Assembly (NCBI RefSeq): GCF_013112245.1
Contig: NZ_WVRN01000001.1
Coordinates: 2,608,501 to 2,672,500, forward strand
Direction of reading: 5' to 3'
Length of the DNA stretch: 64,000 bases
DNA from: Ruegeria sp. HKCCD4315
GTDB taxonomy: Bacteria; Pseudomonadota; Alphaproteobacteria; Rhodobacterales; Rhodobacteraceae
Below the pieces are notes generated by a model. It was given only the letters and a program-made list of their open reading frames with translations. It searched no databases and was not told the origin of the DNA. Of the stretch, positions 46,476-55,826 are shown one piece after another (positions within the stretch are counted from its first letter, which is position 1; each line of letters begins with the position of its first letter). The position numbers and the translations under genes were made by a program.

Positions 46476-48023
46476 TCAGTAGTTCTGGTTCAACTCATCC
46501 GCCGCCGGGATTTCCCTTTCGCGGCGCGCGATATAGTCGAGAAGCGCCTCGTTTTTGGCTTCGTCCAGTTTTGGCTCTTGGTACTCGGCCAGCAGTTTTC
46601 GCGCGTGCTTCAAGGCGCGTTCTGTGATTTCCACTTCGCCCTCAGCCACCCATTGTTCGATCGAGTTGTTGTCAAAGAGTTCAGGCATAAAGAACGCCGT
46701 CTGGAAATTGTCCTGCGTGTGCGGATGGCCAAGGTAGTGACCACCAGGGCCTACATCCGGAACCGCCGCAAGCGCCTGTTCGAAATCGTGCCATTTCGGA
46801 CCTTCCGCCATGCGGTAAGCCATTGCGCATTGTTCCGCATCCACCACGAACTTGGCGACCGAACAGTGCATGCCCGCCTCATTCCAGCCTGCCGAATGCC
46901 AGATATAGTTGGCTCCGGCGTGGATAACAGCGCTGAGCGTTGTGGCGGATTCGTATCCCGCTTGCGCGTCAAACGTCTTAGCCCCGCCCAGCGTGTTCGA
47001 AGTGCGCCACGGCACGTCATAATACCGCGCCATCTGACCGATCATGAAATTCATCAAGCTGATTTCAGGTGTGCCCGCCATGGGCGCACCGGATTTCATC
47101 GACACGGTCGACAAGTAGTGCCCCCAGATCGCAGGTGCACCCTTGCGGATCACCTGTGTGTAGGCCAGCGCCGACAACGCCTCGGCTGTCAGCTGCGCTA
47201 CGGTCGCGGGCACCGACGCGGGTGTGTTCGCACCACCCAAAACGAAGGGCGAGCACAAAACCGGCTGGTTGCGTCGGCTAAAGGCACGCATCGCGCCCAG
47301 CATGGTTTCATCCCACACCAGAGGGCTGTTGCCGTTGCAGTTGCCGGTGGTGACAGGATGGTCGTCGATAAAGCCTTCACCGAACAGGATATCGCACATA
47401 TCCATCACATCCTCGGCATTCTTGGGCGAGGTGGTCATGCCCATGAATGTCTTGTCCGAGTACTTCATCGACGAATAGGTGATGCGCAGATGCCGCTGGC
47501 TGATAGGGTGATCATAAGGCTCGACAATATGGTGAGCCGAGCTGTGCAGCGCAGGCATCATGTGCGAAAGCTTATGGAACATCGCCAGATCATCCAGCGT
47601 CGGGTTCCGCCGCACGTCATCCAGATCGCGCAGGAAAGGCGCGCCGGTCATCGGAACAAAGATCGAATGCTTGCCACCCAGCGCAAGGTTCTTTTGCGGG
47701 TCGCGCGCATGATAGGTGAACTGCGTTGGAATGGTCGAGATCAGCTCGCGCACCATGTTGCGGTCCAGATAGACCAACTCTCCGACAACCTTGGCACCGG
47801 CTTTCTTCCAATCTTCCAGCGCGATGGGGTCGCGGAATTGAACGCCGACATTTTCCAGAATGTCCATTGCGGCGTTGTCGATCCGTTCGACCTGGCTTCC
47901 GTCCATGACTTCGCAAACGGGAATGCCTCGGGTCAGGCCCGGCAGCATGGCAAAGTTCGGAGCGGTACGTTGGGCGCGGCGGGCAGAGCGTCCACCGGAC
48001 CGCGCAGCTGTGCGAGTAGTCAA
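46476..48023 (-). CDS. MttB-family (trimethylamine methyltransferase family) protein, second copy
   Basis: 515 residues. TIM-barrel MttB/MtgB-family protein with no internal amber codon, thus non-pyrrolysine. Basic N-terminus ([18 protein letters not shown]) and the [17 protein letters not shown]-terminal signature. The start is TTG 48023: GGAGG lies seven bases before it, whereas an earlier TTG at 48038 overlaps that site. It differs strongly from the copy at 9221-10783. Position beside an HpbD-type epimerase suggests demethylation of proline betaine or hydroxyproline betaine; a corrinoid partner is not in the window. Confidence 0.88.
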   Translation of the reverse strand: MTTRTAARSGGRSARRAQRTAPNFAMLPGLTRGIPVCEVMDGSQVERIDNAAMDILENVGVQFRDPIALEDWKKAGAKVVGELVYLDRNMVRELISTIPTQFTYHARDPQKNLALGGKHSIFVPMTGAPFLRDLDDVRRNPTLDDLAMFHKLSHMMPALHSSAHHIVEPYDHPISQRHLRITYSSMKYSDKTFMGMTTSPKNAEDVMDMCDILFGEGFIDDHPVTTGNCNGNSPLVWDETMLGAMRAFSRRNQPVLCSPFVLGGANTPASVPATVAQLTAEALSALAYTQVIRKGAPAIWGHYLSTVSMKSGAPMAGTPEISLMNFMIGQMARYYDVPWRTSNTLGGAKTFDAQAGYESATTLSAVIHAGANYIWHSAGWNEAGMHCSVAKFVVDAEQCAMAYRMAEGPKWHDFEQALAAVPDVGPGGHYLGHPHTQDNFQTAFFMPELFDNNSIEQWVAEGEVEITERALKHARKLLAEYQEPKLDEAKNEALLDYIARREREIPAADELNQNY

Positions 48024-48252
48024 AGGGCAATCCTCCAATTTTCACACAAACTGGCGGATTCGCGGAGCCGTCACCTCTCTGATTGCGATATGTGCTTGCA
48101 GGAAGCGACACGGGCCATATCCCGGGATTATCGTGCGCACGCAGCGCAAGTGAACCTTTGGTTACCTTTCGTTAAGTAACCTGCTTCACTGTCAAACAGG
48201 TGCATACATCTGCAACACGTACCCGTATGGTTGTTTCAGGAGGGGCGCAGAA

Positions 48253-49719
48253 ATGCACCACATGACGGAAATGCTGATCATCGGCGCCGGTTTTTCAGGG
48301 CTGACCATGGCGCTTGAGGCCCGCAAACGTGGCCTCTCCGATATTGCGATTCTGGAAAAGGCCGATGATATCGGCGGCACGTGGCGCGAAAATACCTATC
48401 CCGGCGTGGCCTGTGATGTGCCCTCGCACCTTTATTCCATGGCCACCCATCCGAACCCGCACTGGAGCCGTGCTTATGCCGGGGGTGCCGAAATTCAGGC
48501 CTACCTAAAAGACGTCGCGCGACAAGAGGGGCTTTATGATCTGTGCCATTTCGGGCGTGAACTGAAGTCGGCCAGATGGGATGGCGGCCGCTGGCACGTT
48601 GAAACCGTTGATGGGGATCTATGGTCGGCCCGGTTTCTGGTCTCTGCAATTGGGGCCTTGCATCATCCGAGTATTCCGAATCTTCCGGGCGCAGAAAGTT
48701 TTCCCGGCCCCAGTTTTCACTCGGCCCAATGGGACCACCAAGTGGATCTGACAGACAAAGAGGTTGCAGTTGTCGGCACCGGGGCGTCGGCTGTGCAATT
48801 CGTGCCTGAGGTCGCCAAACTCGCACGCCATGTCACCATCTTTCAGCGCAGCGCGCCATACGTGATGCCGCGCCCGGATGGCCCGATCGCGCCGTGGGTA
48901 CGCAAGCTATACGCCCGCATTCCATTGTTACCACGTATCAGACGCAAGCTGATTTTCATGTTTTTTGAGTTCCGTCACCGCGTGTTCCGGGGCGAAGAGC
49001 GGGCGATGAATTTTGCTCTGAAGATGTGGCGAAAATCGCTGGAAACCGCGATCACCGACCCAGAGGAACGGCGCGTTCTGACACCCGACTACCAGATCGG
49101 CTGCAAACGCATTCTCAGCTCGAATGACTGGTACCCGACGCTCGCCCGCGACAATGTCAGCGTTGTCCCGCAGGGCGTAGCCCGTATCGACGGGGATAAA
49201 ATCATTGCAGTGAACGGTACTGAGGTCCGGGCTGATGTGCTGATCTGGGGCACCGGCTTTCACGTGACCAATGTGGTTGAGCGGCTGGACATCACGGGCT
49301 CTGACGGACTGACACTGCGCAAGGCATGGGCAAACGGCATGAACGCTCATCTGGGCACATCGGTCGCAGGATTTCCCAATTTCTTTGTTTTGCTGGGTCC
49401 GCATACAGGTTTGGGCCACAACTCGGTCGTGCTGATGATCGAGGCGCAGGTCGAGCACATCGGCCGGCTCCTAAGCGAGATGAAGCGCAAAGGGTTTTCC
49501 GCAATCACACCTAACGAAACGAAACAGGCGGGCTTTACGCAGGAAATGGCTGATCGTCACACCGACAGCGTCTGGCAGTCCGGCGGGTGCACCTCGTGGT
49601 ACATTGATGCTGACGGTAAAAACACAACTCTTTGGCCGGGCACCGTTGGCGAATATCAAAAACGCATGGCACAGTCGGGGTTGGAGCAATACAATCCCGT
49701 CGGGACCGGAGACAGCTAA
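48253..49719 (+). CDS. Flavin-containing monooxygenase, Baeyer-Villiger type
   Basis: 488 residues. FAD motif IGAGFSGLTMA at 10-20, NADPH motif GTGASAVQFVPE near 175, and the Baeyer-Villiger fingerprint FPGPSFHSAQWDH (FxGxxxHxxxW) near 152-164. It inserts oxygen next to a ketone to give an ester or lactone. ATG 48253 has AGGAGG upstream. The alpha/beta hydrolase gene begins at the next base after its stop, matching the common pairing of such monooxygenases with an esterase that opens the product. Confidence 0.9.
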   Translation: MHHMTEMLIIGAGFSGLTMALEARKRGLSDIAILEKADDIGGTWRENTYPGVACDVPSHLYSMATHPNPHWSRAYAGGAEIQAYLKDVARQEGLYDLCHFGRELKSARWDGGRWHVETVDGDLWSARFLVSAIGALHHPSIPNLPGAESFPGPSFHSAQWDHQVDLTDKEVAVVGTGASAVQFVPEVAKLARHVTIFQRSAPYVMPRPDGPIAPWVRKLYARIPLLPRIRRKLIFMFFEFRHRVFRGEERAMNFALKMWRKSLETAITDPEERRVLTPDYQIGCKRILSSNDWYPTLARDNVSVVPQGVARIDGDKIIAVNGTEVRADVLIWGTGFHVTNVVERLDITGSDGLTLRKAWANGMNAHLGTSVAGFPNFFVLLGPHTGLGHNSVVLMIEAQVEHIGRLLSEMKRKGFSAITPNETKQAGFTQEMADRHTDSVWQSGGCTSWYIDADGKNTTLWPGTVGEYQKRMAQSGLEQYNPVGTGDS

Positions 49720-50721
49720 ATGACAATTGTTTTAAGCCTGATCGCAGCCTTTCTCGCCTTTCTTCTGGCTATGGCTTTGTGGACCCGACGGATAATGCGT
49801 CAGGGTCTGAAAACCGTGCCACAGCTGGGTCAGATTGTGCCCGTTCAGGGCGGCAGCATTCACTTTGTGGAAAAAGGCGATCCCAACGCACAAACCATTG
49901 TCATGATTCACGGCCTCGCCGGGCAGTTACAGCACTTCACGTATGCGCTGGTGGATCAACTGTCAGAGGAATATCACGTCATAGCGCTGGATCGGCCTGG
50001 ATGCGGGTACTCGACACGAGACAAGGCAGAACTGGCACATTTACCGCAACAAGCCGCAATGATTGCCGAATTTCTGGAGACCAAAGGCGTGGATCAAGCC
50101 GTACTGGTGGGACACTCGCTGGGAGGCGCGGTGTCACTGGCACTGGCTTTGGATCATCCCCAGCGGGTGTCCGGCCTGGCTTTGTTGGCCCCGCTGACGC
50201 ACAGGCTGCCCGAAACGCCGGTGATCTTCAAACCGCTCGAAATCCGGACAGAATGGCTGCGCAGCCTGATCGCAAACACGATCGCGGTGCCCATGGCCTC
50301 AAAAACAGCACCACACAGTTTGGGCGTGGCCTTTGGGCCGGAAACCCCACCGGATGATTTTCTGGACCGTGCAGGTGGCGCGCTTGGGCTGCGCCCTTCA
50401 GCATTTGTCACCGCCTCGCAGGATGTCATAGGATTGGATGCCAGCTGCGATGCACAGGTGGCCAGGTATCCCGAGCTGTCTGTGCCGGGGGGTATCCTCT
50501 ACGGTCGTCAGGACGCGCTCCTGTCTCCGGCGTTTCACGGCCCTCCGATGATCAAATATGGCCTGAGTTACGAAGAACTGGACGGGCTGGGTCATATGAT
50601 TCTGATTACAGAACCGGAAACATGCGCTGCGTTCGTCCGCAGGATGGTAGAGGCGACGACAGTCCCTCGAACGTCCATGCAGAATACGGTGCCCGAAGCC
50701 GTGAAAGAAATCCCCGGTTAG
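49720..50721 (+). CDS. Membrane-anchored alpha/beta hydrolase (esterase)
   Basis: 333 residues. An N-terminal membrane segment (TIVLSLIAAFLAFLLAMALW) precedes an alpha/beta hydrolase domain with VMIHGLAG, nucleophile Ser in VGHSLGGAV, acid in YGRQDALLS and His in DGLGHMIL. It begins directly after the monooxygenase stop, so the two are one operon; it probably hydrolyses the ester made by that enzyme. Confidence 0.9.
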   Translation: MTIVLSLIAAFLAFLLAMALWTRRIMRQGLKTVPQLGQIVPVQGGSIHFVEKGDPNAQTIVMIHGLAGQLQHFTYALVDQLSEEYHVIALDRPGCGYSTRDKAELAHLPQQAAMIAEFLETKGVDQAVLVGHSLGGAVSLALALDHPQRVSGLALLAPLTHRLPETPVIFKPLEIRTEWLRSLIANTIAVPMASKTAPHSLGVAFGPETPPDDFLDRAGGALGLRPSAFVTASQDVIGLDASCDAQVARYPELSVPGGILYGRQDALLSPAFHGPPMIKYGLSYEELDGLGHMILITEPETCAAFVRRMVEATTVPRTSMQNTVPEAVKEIPG

Positions 50722-50776
50722 GGTGATTTCCCTCTTGACCCTCCCCTGCCCCTCGCTTAAATCGCCTCTCACTCAA

Positions 50777-50853
50777 GGCGGAGTAGCTCAGTTGGTTAGA
50801 GCAGCGGAATCATAATCCGCGTGTCGGGGGTTCAAGTCCCTCCTCCGCTACCA
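50777..50853 (+). tRNA. tRNA-Met (CAU), elongator type
   Basis: 77 nt including encoded CCA. The acceptor stem pairs GGCGGAG with CTCCGCT (one G-U), the D-arm is TAGCTCAGTTGGTTAGA, the anticodon loop ATCATAA gives CAU between arms GCGGA and TCCGC, and the T-arm holds GGTTCAAGTCC. The anticodon stem lacks the three G-C pairs of initiator tRNA, so it is elongator Met; a lysidine-modified Ile tRNA cannot be fully excluded. A recombinase remnant abuts its 3' end. Confidence 0.95.
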
Positions 50854-51055
50854 TCACCCCCCCCACTCTAGATTCTTGGTTCGAGACGAAGGCGCTTATG
50901 CGTCCCTTAACCTCAATCGGAATAACGTCGTTTTCCATCGGAGACACAACGATTTCAGAAACCAGGTATCTGATGTTACCCTGCGCCTTGGCGTCTGGTT
51001 TTTCAGCACGATTAACCGTTGAGGCCGCAAGACCCTGAACAGCGCGGATAGCCAA
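50810..51055 (-). pseudogene. C-terminal remnant of a site-specific recombinase beside the tRNA
   Basis: 81-codon open frame. GNIRYLVSEIVVSPMENDV followed by EVKGRISAFV resembles the C-terminal domain of serine recombinases; the N-terminal catalytic part is absent. The last residues read into the tRNA gene. Its place between the tRNA and a truncated kinase gene suggests the footprint of an integrated element that later decayed. The assignment is by pattern only. Confidence 0.5.
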
Positions 51056-51073
51056 CGGAACCGTCGAGCTCTG

Positions 51074-51223
51074 TTATGCGTTCAGTAATAGCACAACGGT
51101 TTCCGCCAGGGTCGATTTTCCTGATGCAGGGGGGCTGGCGATTGCGACAATCGTCCGAACCCCAACCTGCCTCCGGGAGGTGATCAAGTCGCACACGCGC
51201 CTTCTTGCATCCTGCTCGATCAC
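51074..51223 (-). pseudogene. Truncated frcK-like kinase gene (49 codons)
   Basis: GTG 51223 overlaps the frcA stop (GTGA), as expected for the next gene of an frcBCAK operon. The product starts MIEQDARRRVCDLITSR and contains a P-loop, ASPPASGKSTLAETV, of the nucleoside/fructose kinase type, then ends LLLNA-stop at 51074. Full-length kinases have about 200-220 residues, so about three quarters are missing. The sequence beyond the break belongs to the recombinase remnant. Confidence 0.78.
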
Positions 51224-52002
51224 GCGGCGTCTTCTTTTGGTGGTTCCTTGGCTCCGGTCATAAAGGCCACAGCGTCAGACATCGTGTAATCCTTGGGGTC
51301 AATCGTGCAGAGTCTTTTGCCCAGCCGGTGCACGTGAATTCGGTCAGCGACCTCGAAGACATGCGGCATGTTGTGACTGATCAGGATGATCGGAATGCCG
51401 CGAGCCCGCACATCTTGGATCAGTTCAAGTACTTTGCGGCTTTCTTTCACGCCCAACGCAGCCGTCGGTTCGTCCATTATGATGAACTTGGTCGCAAAGG
51501 CCGCTGCGCGCGCAACGGCCACGCCCTGTCGCTGGCCACCGGACAGCGTCTCAACCGCCTGATTGATCGACTGGACGGTCATCAGGCCAAGCTCAGTCAG
51601 TTTGTCCCGTGCGAACTTCTCCATGGCGGGGCGGTCGAGCTGACGCATGTACTTGCCCATGAAACCCGGTTTGCGGATCTCTCGCCCCATGAACATGTTG
51701 TCCGCAATCGACAGGGCAGGAGACATGGCAAGTTGCTGATAGACGATTTCGATACCCATATTCCGGGCGTCGATTGGAGAGGTAAAGTTTACCTTCTTTC
51801 CTTCAATCAGAATCTCGCCTTCATCCGGGATCGTGGCGCCGCAGATTGCCTTTACAATGGACGACTTGCCCGCGCCGTTGTCCCCGATCACCGCCAGAAT
51901 TTCTCCTTGCCGCAGTTCAAAATCGGAGTGATCGATGGCGGTCACGTGGCCATAGCGCTTCACGATCCCACGTCCTTGGACGACTGGAGTTGCGTCTGAC
52001 AT
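51220..52002 (-). CDS. frcA: Sugar ABC transporter ATP-binding protein (FrcA-like)
   Basis: 260 residues: a single ATPase domain with Walker A GDNGAGKSS, signature LSGGQRQGVAVARAAAF and Walker B FIIMDEPTAALG, as in CUT2 family fructose/ribose transporters. The start at 52002 (MSDATPVVQ) overlaps the frcC stop by one base (TAATG). The terminal GTGA joins the truncated kinase gene. It energises fructose-type sugar uptake. Confidence 0.88.
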   Translation of the reverse strand: MSDATPVVQGRGIVKRYGHVTAIDHSDFELRQGEILAVIGDNGAGKSSIVKAICGATIPDEGEILIEGKKVNFTSPIDARNMGIEIVYQQLAMSPALSIADNMFMGREIRKPGFMGKYMRQLDRPAMEKFARDKLTELGLMTVQSINQAVETLSGGQRQGVAVARAAAFATKFIIMDEPTAALGVKESRKVLELIQDVRARGIPIILISHNMPHVFEVADRIHVHRLGKRLCTIDPKDYTMSDAVAFMTGAKEPPKEDAA

Positions 52003-53072
52003 TAGCCCGATACCTTTCTGATCCACTGGTCAACGGCGACCGCTGCGATGATGAGAAGACCGATGAGCAGGAAGGTCCACTGCGCATCTGCACCCAACAG
52101 CCTCAATCCAAGAGTGAACACACCGACGATCAGCGCTCCGAACAGCGACCCCAGAATCGAGCCCCGCCCACCGAACAGAGAGATGCCGCCGATCACAACC
52201 GCTGTGATACTTTCAATGTTGGCCAATTGGCCGGACGTTGGCGAAACAGATCCGATGCGCCCGATCAGAGCCCAACCCGCGAATGCGCAGATTAGACCAG
52301 ACAGCATGTAGACGGACATAAGGGTTCTGTGGACGTTGACACCGGACAGCTCGGCGGCCTCGGGGTCATCTCCGACCGCGTAGACATGCCTGCCCCAGGC
52401 GGTGTGTTTCAGCGCGTAGGCAAGCACGAAAATCAGGATTAGCATGAACATCACGCCAACAGTGAATGTGGCGCCGCCGATGCTGAACTTGGTGCCAAAG
52501 AATTGCAGGAAGGGGGCGTTGGCCTCAATATCCTGACTGCGGATGGTTTCGTTTGCGGAATACAAGAAATTGGTGGCCAGAACGATTTGCCACATGCCCA
52601 GCGTCACGATGAACGGGGGCAGTTTAACGCGACTGACAAGCCAGCCGTTGATCGCTCCGATTGCGGTGCCAACGGCGAGGCCGCAAAACACTGCAACGGG
52701 CACGGGGATACCATATCGAAAGGTGAACTGCCCCATGATCACGGACGAGAACACCATGATCGCACCGACGCTCAGGTCGATGCCTGCGGTCAGAATGACA
52801 AGGCTCTGTGCTGCCGCCACAATGCCGACAATCTGGACCTGCTGCAGGATCAGGGTCATCGCAAATGGCGAGAAAAACTTGGAGCCCAAAAGCAGCCCGA
52901 AGATCAGGATTGCACCGACCAGAACGATCAAGGGCACGAAAGATGGGTTGACGTGGAGAAGATGCTGCAACTTCCCCAGAACGCCGCGCCGATGGTCTTC
53001 GAACTCTGCAACAGTTTCTGTTCGACTGGCCGCAGTTTCGAATTCCTGGGTGCCTTGGTTTGCTTCGGACAT
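52002..53072 (-). CDS. frcC: Sugar ABC transporter permease (FrcC-like)
   Basis: 356 residues, about ten membrane helices, CUT2 class (RbsC/FrcC). AGIDLSVGAIMVFSSV is the conserved motif of this class. The start at 53072 follows GGGGGAGAG. It lies between frcB and frcA, with a 10-bp hairpin between frcB and frcC. Confidence 0.88.
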   Translation of the reverse strand: MSEANQGTQEFETAASRTETVAEFEDHRRGVLGKLQHLLHVNPSFVPLIVLVGAILIFGLLLGSKFFSPFAMTLILQQVQIVGIVAAAQSLVILTAGIDLSVGAIMVFSSVIMGQFTFRYGIPVPVAVFCGLAVGTAIGAINGWLVSRVKLPPFIVTLGMWQIVLATNFLYSANETIRSQDIEANAPFLQFFGTKFSIGGATFTVGVMFMLILIFVLAYALKHTAWGRHVYAVGDDPEAAELSGVNVHRTLMSVYMLSGLICAFAGWALIGRIGSVSPTSGQLANIESITAVVIGGISLFGGRGSILGSLFGALIVGVFTLGLRLLGADAQWTFLLIGLLIIAAVAVDQWIRKVSG

Positions 53073-53148
53073 CTCTCCCCCTTTTCGTGGATCGCGTTGT
53101 CCCACGAGGTCAGCTTACAGGAAGTTTCAGTTTTATGGTGAATGGAAT

Positions 53149-53174
53149 GATGAGGCGCTCAGGTGCGCCTCATC
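53149..53174 (-). terminator. Intercistronic stem-loop between frcB and frcC
   Basis: Perfect 10-bp arms GATGAGGCGC (53149-53158) and GCGCCTCATC (53165-53174), six-base loop, no U-run. As after the other binding-protein gene in this window, it probably stabilises the frcB message or lowers read-through. Confidence 0.75.
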
Positions 53175-53188
53175 CATAAGGTTTTTGC

Positions 53189-54208
53189 TTAGCCCCAGCA
53201 GAGCTCCAGACCTTCTGCGACTGAAATGGATTCCACCCCATCAACCGGTTGATCGGTGATCAGAGCAACGCCCGTATCGTAGAAGTCCTTGCCAGGAGTG
53301 TTTTCCGGCTTCACGCCTTCGTCGGCCCATTTCTTGATAGCTTCAACGCCAAGTGACGCCATCAACAGCGGATATTGTTGGCTGGTGGCCCCGATAACGC
53401 CAGCTTCCACATTCTGGACCCCGGGGCAGCCGCCATCGACCGAGACGATCAATACATCATTTTCGCGTCCAATGGATTTGAGCGCCTCGTAGGCACCGGC
53501 TGCTGCCGGTTCGTTGATCGTGTGCACAACGTTGATGGACGAGTCCTTGGCCAGCAGGTTCTCCATCGCGCGACGCCCGCCTTCTTCGTTGCCGTCCGTC
53601 ACGTCACTGCCAACCAGTCGTGCGTCGGTTTCGTCTCCGATGACGTTGGGATCTGCCAATTCCACCCCGAAGCCGTCGAGGAAACCCTGATTGCGCAAGA
53701 CGTCTACGGTGGGCTGGCTAACGTTCAGATCAAGCGTTGCAATCTTTGCATCCGCGGCTGCATCGCCCATCTTGGCCTTCGCCCACTGTCCAATAAGCAG
53801 GCCTGCCTTGTAATTGTCCGTGGCAAATGTAGCATCGGCAGAGTCAATCGGGCTTAGCGGTGTGTCCAACGCGATCACCAAAAGACCGGCATCTCGCGCC
53901 TGCTGAACCGCGGGGACAATCGAGCTTGTGTCCGACGCAGTAAGCAGGATGCCTTTTGCGCCGTCGAGAATGCAGGTTTCAATGGCTTGCACCTGCGTTT
54001 CATGGTCGCCGTCCACCTTACCTGCAAACGCCTTAAGGGTCATTCCAAGCTCTTCAGCTTTGGCCGTTGCGCCTTCTTTCATCTTTACAAAGAATGGATT
54101 GGTATCTGTCTTAGTGATCAGGCAAACGGTTTCTCCGGCCGCGTGAGCAGATGCCGCAGCCACTGTAAGCGCGGTAGCAGACGCGGCAATCTTGAATAGA
54201 TTTTTCAT
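53189..54208 (-). CDS. frcB: Sugar ABC transporter substrate-binding protein (FrcB-like)
   Basis: 339-residue periplasmic binding protein with signal peptide [19 protein letters not shown], cut near residue 23, then [19 protein letters not shown] typical of the FrcB/RbsB group. The start at 54208 has GGGAGGACAAC upstream. It heads the leftward frc operon; the divergent ROK regulator and an AT-rich palindrome lie upstream. Fructose is the ligand known for the family; related sugars are possible. Confidence 0.9.
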   Translation of the reverse strand: MKNLFKIAASATALTVAAASAHAAGETVCLITKTDTNPFFVKMKEGATAKAEELGMTLKAFAGKVDGDHETQVQAIETCILDGAKGILLTASDTSSIVPAVQQARDAGLLVIALDTPLSPIDSADATFATDNYKAGLLIGQWAKAKMGDAAADAKIATLDLNVSQPTVDVLRNQGFLDGFGVELADPNVIGDETDARLVGSDVTDGNEEGGRRAMENLLAKDSSINVVHTINEPAAAGAYEALKSIGRENDVLIVSVDGGCPGVQNVEAGVIGATSQQYPLLMASLGVEAIKKWADEGVKPENTPGKDFYDTGVALITDQPVDGVESISVAEGLELCWG

Positions 54209-54321
54209 GTTGTCCTCCCAGAAAATTGTTGTTGCCCCGCATGGCCCGCCAACGAGGCTCGCCCTCATCCTCTAATGAAGGTCTTTTTCAAGAAAAAGTG
54301 ATTCTAGCCTTCCTGTCAATA

Positions 54322-54342
54322 AATAAATAAAGTTTATTTATT
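54322..54342. promoter_or_regulatory. AT-rich palindromic operator of the frc operon
   Basis: Perfect 10-bp arms AATAAATAAA and TTTATTTATT around a single G. The site lies between frcB and the ROK gene. ROK repressors such as NagC and Mlc bind AT-rich TTATTT/AAATAA-type sites, so it is probably the operator for the adjacent ROK protein. Confidence 0.8.
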
Positions 54343-54376
54343 AATTTACCCAGACGTCTTTTCATAAGAAAACAAG

Positions 54377-55594
54377 GTGGTTATGTTCAGAAATATGGAG
54401 AAAGAGGCGCTCAAAACACTGACCGGCGGGGTAAGTCAAAGCGGGGTTCGCGATCACAACGAACGTCTGATTTTGACAGTTTTACAACGACATGGCCCCA
54501 CCGCTGGCGCCGACGTCGCGCGATTGACGGGCCTGTCTCCTCAAACTGTATCAATTATTCTGCGCAAGCTTGAAAAGGATGCGATTCTTAAGCGTGGAAC
54601 CCCACTGCGCGGGAAAGTTGGAAAGCCCTCGATCCCAATGGAATTGAACCCAGAAGGTATCTTGTCGGTTGGGATGAAGATCGGGCGGCGTAGCGCCGAC
54701 CTGCTCTTGATCGACTTTACAGGTACACCACGCCGCCAGCTTTCCACGACTTATGACTATCCGTTACCAGAGGTCATTTTCGGGTTTTTGGAAACTGGTT
54801 TGGACACGCTTTTGTCCCACGAGCCTCAGAGGCTTCGTGATCGTGTTTGTGGGATCGGGATCGGGACCCCATTCGAACTTTGGAAATGGCACGATCTGTC
54901 TGGGCTTGCCGCAAAAAAATTCCGGTCCTGGAGAAACGTGAACTTCATTTCCGAGGTTGCCAAGTTCAGCGATCTGCCGGTTTTTGTGGTCAACGACGCA
55001 ACAGCCGCATGTCACGCAGAACATCTCTATGGGCGTGGGGCAGAATATCGTGACTACTTCTACTTCTTTATTGGCTCAATGATCGGCGGCGGTGTTGCGT
55101 TGAACGGCACCGTGTTCGAAGGCAACCAAGGCAATGCCGGTGCATTGGGCGCCATGCGCACGACGGGCCCATTGGGTGAGAGCCAGCAACTGATCGACAC
55201 GGCGTCGCTGTTTTTGCTCGAGGACCGATTGATCGAAGCGGGTGTCGACCCGGGGATTCTATGGGAGAAGCCGCAAGATTGGAGCAGCATCTCTCGCTAT
55301 GTCGAGCCGTGGATTGGCACCACGGCGCAAGAATTGGCCAAGGCCGCTCTTTCAATTTGCGCTGTCATCGACTTTGAAGCGATTTTCATTGATGGCGCGT
55401 TCCCGCCTGAGGTTCGGGAAGAACTGGTGTCTAGGGTTCGCCGTTACTTAGTCAACCAAGACAAACGCGGCTTGATTCCTCCGGTCGTTGAGGCCGCTGC
55501 GGTTGGGGAAAACGCTCGCGGCATTGGGGCGGCTAGCAGCCCAATTTTCCGCCAGTTTTTGCTGAATACTAATGCCGGGCTCTCTGGAATGTAG
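54377..55594 (+). CDS. ROK family transcriptional regulator of the frc operon
   Basis: About 405 residues: N-terminal winged helix-turn-helix (AGADVARLTGLSPQTVSIILRKLE, about 38-62) and a ROK sugar-kinase-like domain (FVVNDATAACHAEHLYG, GSMIGGGVALNG). The zinc motif CxCGxxGCxE of most ROK proteins is absent: the region reads GNQGNAGALGAMRT. GTG or ATG at 54377-54395 may be the start. Divergent from frcB; likely the sugar-responsive repressor. Confidence 0.87.
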   Translation: MVMFRNMEKEALKTLTGGVSQSGVRDHNERLILTVLQRHGPTAGADVARLTGLSPQTVSIILRKLEKDAILKRGTPLRGKVGKPSIPMELNPEGILSVGMKIGRRSADLLLIDFTGTPRRQLSTTYDYPLPEVIFGFLETGLDTLLSHEPQRLRDRVCGIGIGTPFELWKWHDLSGLAAKKFRSWRNVNFISEVAKFSDLPVFVVNDATAACHAEHLYGRGAEYRDYFYFFIGSMIGGGVALNGTVFEGNQGNAGALGAMRTTGPLGESQQLIDTASLFLLEDRLIEAGVDPGILWEKPQDWSSISRYVEPWIGTTAQELAKAALSICAVIDFEAIFIDGAFPPEVREELVSRVRRYLVNQDKRGLIPPVVEAAAVGENARGIGAASSPIFRQFLLNTNAGLSGM

Positions 55595-55826
55595 CCGCAA
55601 CTCGTCCGGGTCAAACCCCTTTGGCAGTCACGACGAGCCAGAAACCCTCTCTTATCAAATCGACCCAAACTGTCCTATTGGTGCGGACGTCAGACGGCTA
55701 TACGGGAAGCTAAACAACAACCGCCGGCCGATACAAATTACCAAAACGCGAGACAAAGCGAAACTATGCCATGTAACGTAAATCGCCTACACAGGACTGC
55801 AAATCACTGGGTACGGAGACTGGCTC

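Noticed and set aside
46446..48179. Long plus-strand open frame of 577 codons opposite the second MttB gene
   Set aside because: It is antisense to a gene with clear family motifs, is rich in Arg/His with no domain, and has no ribosome site.
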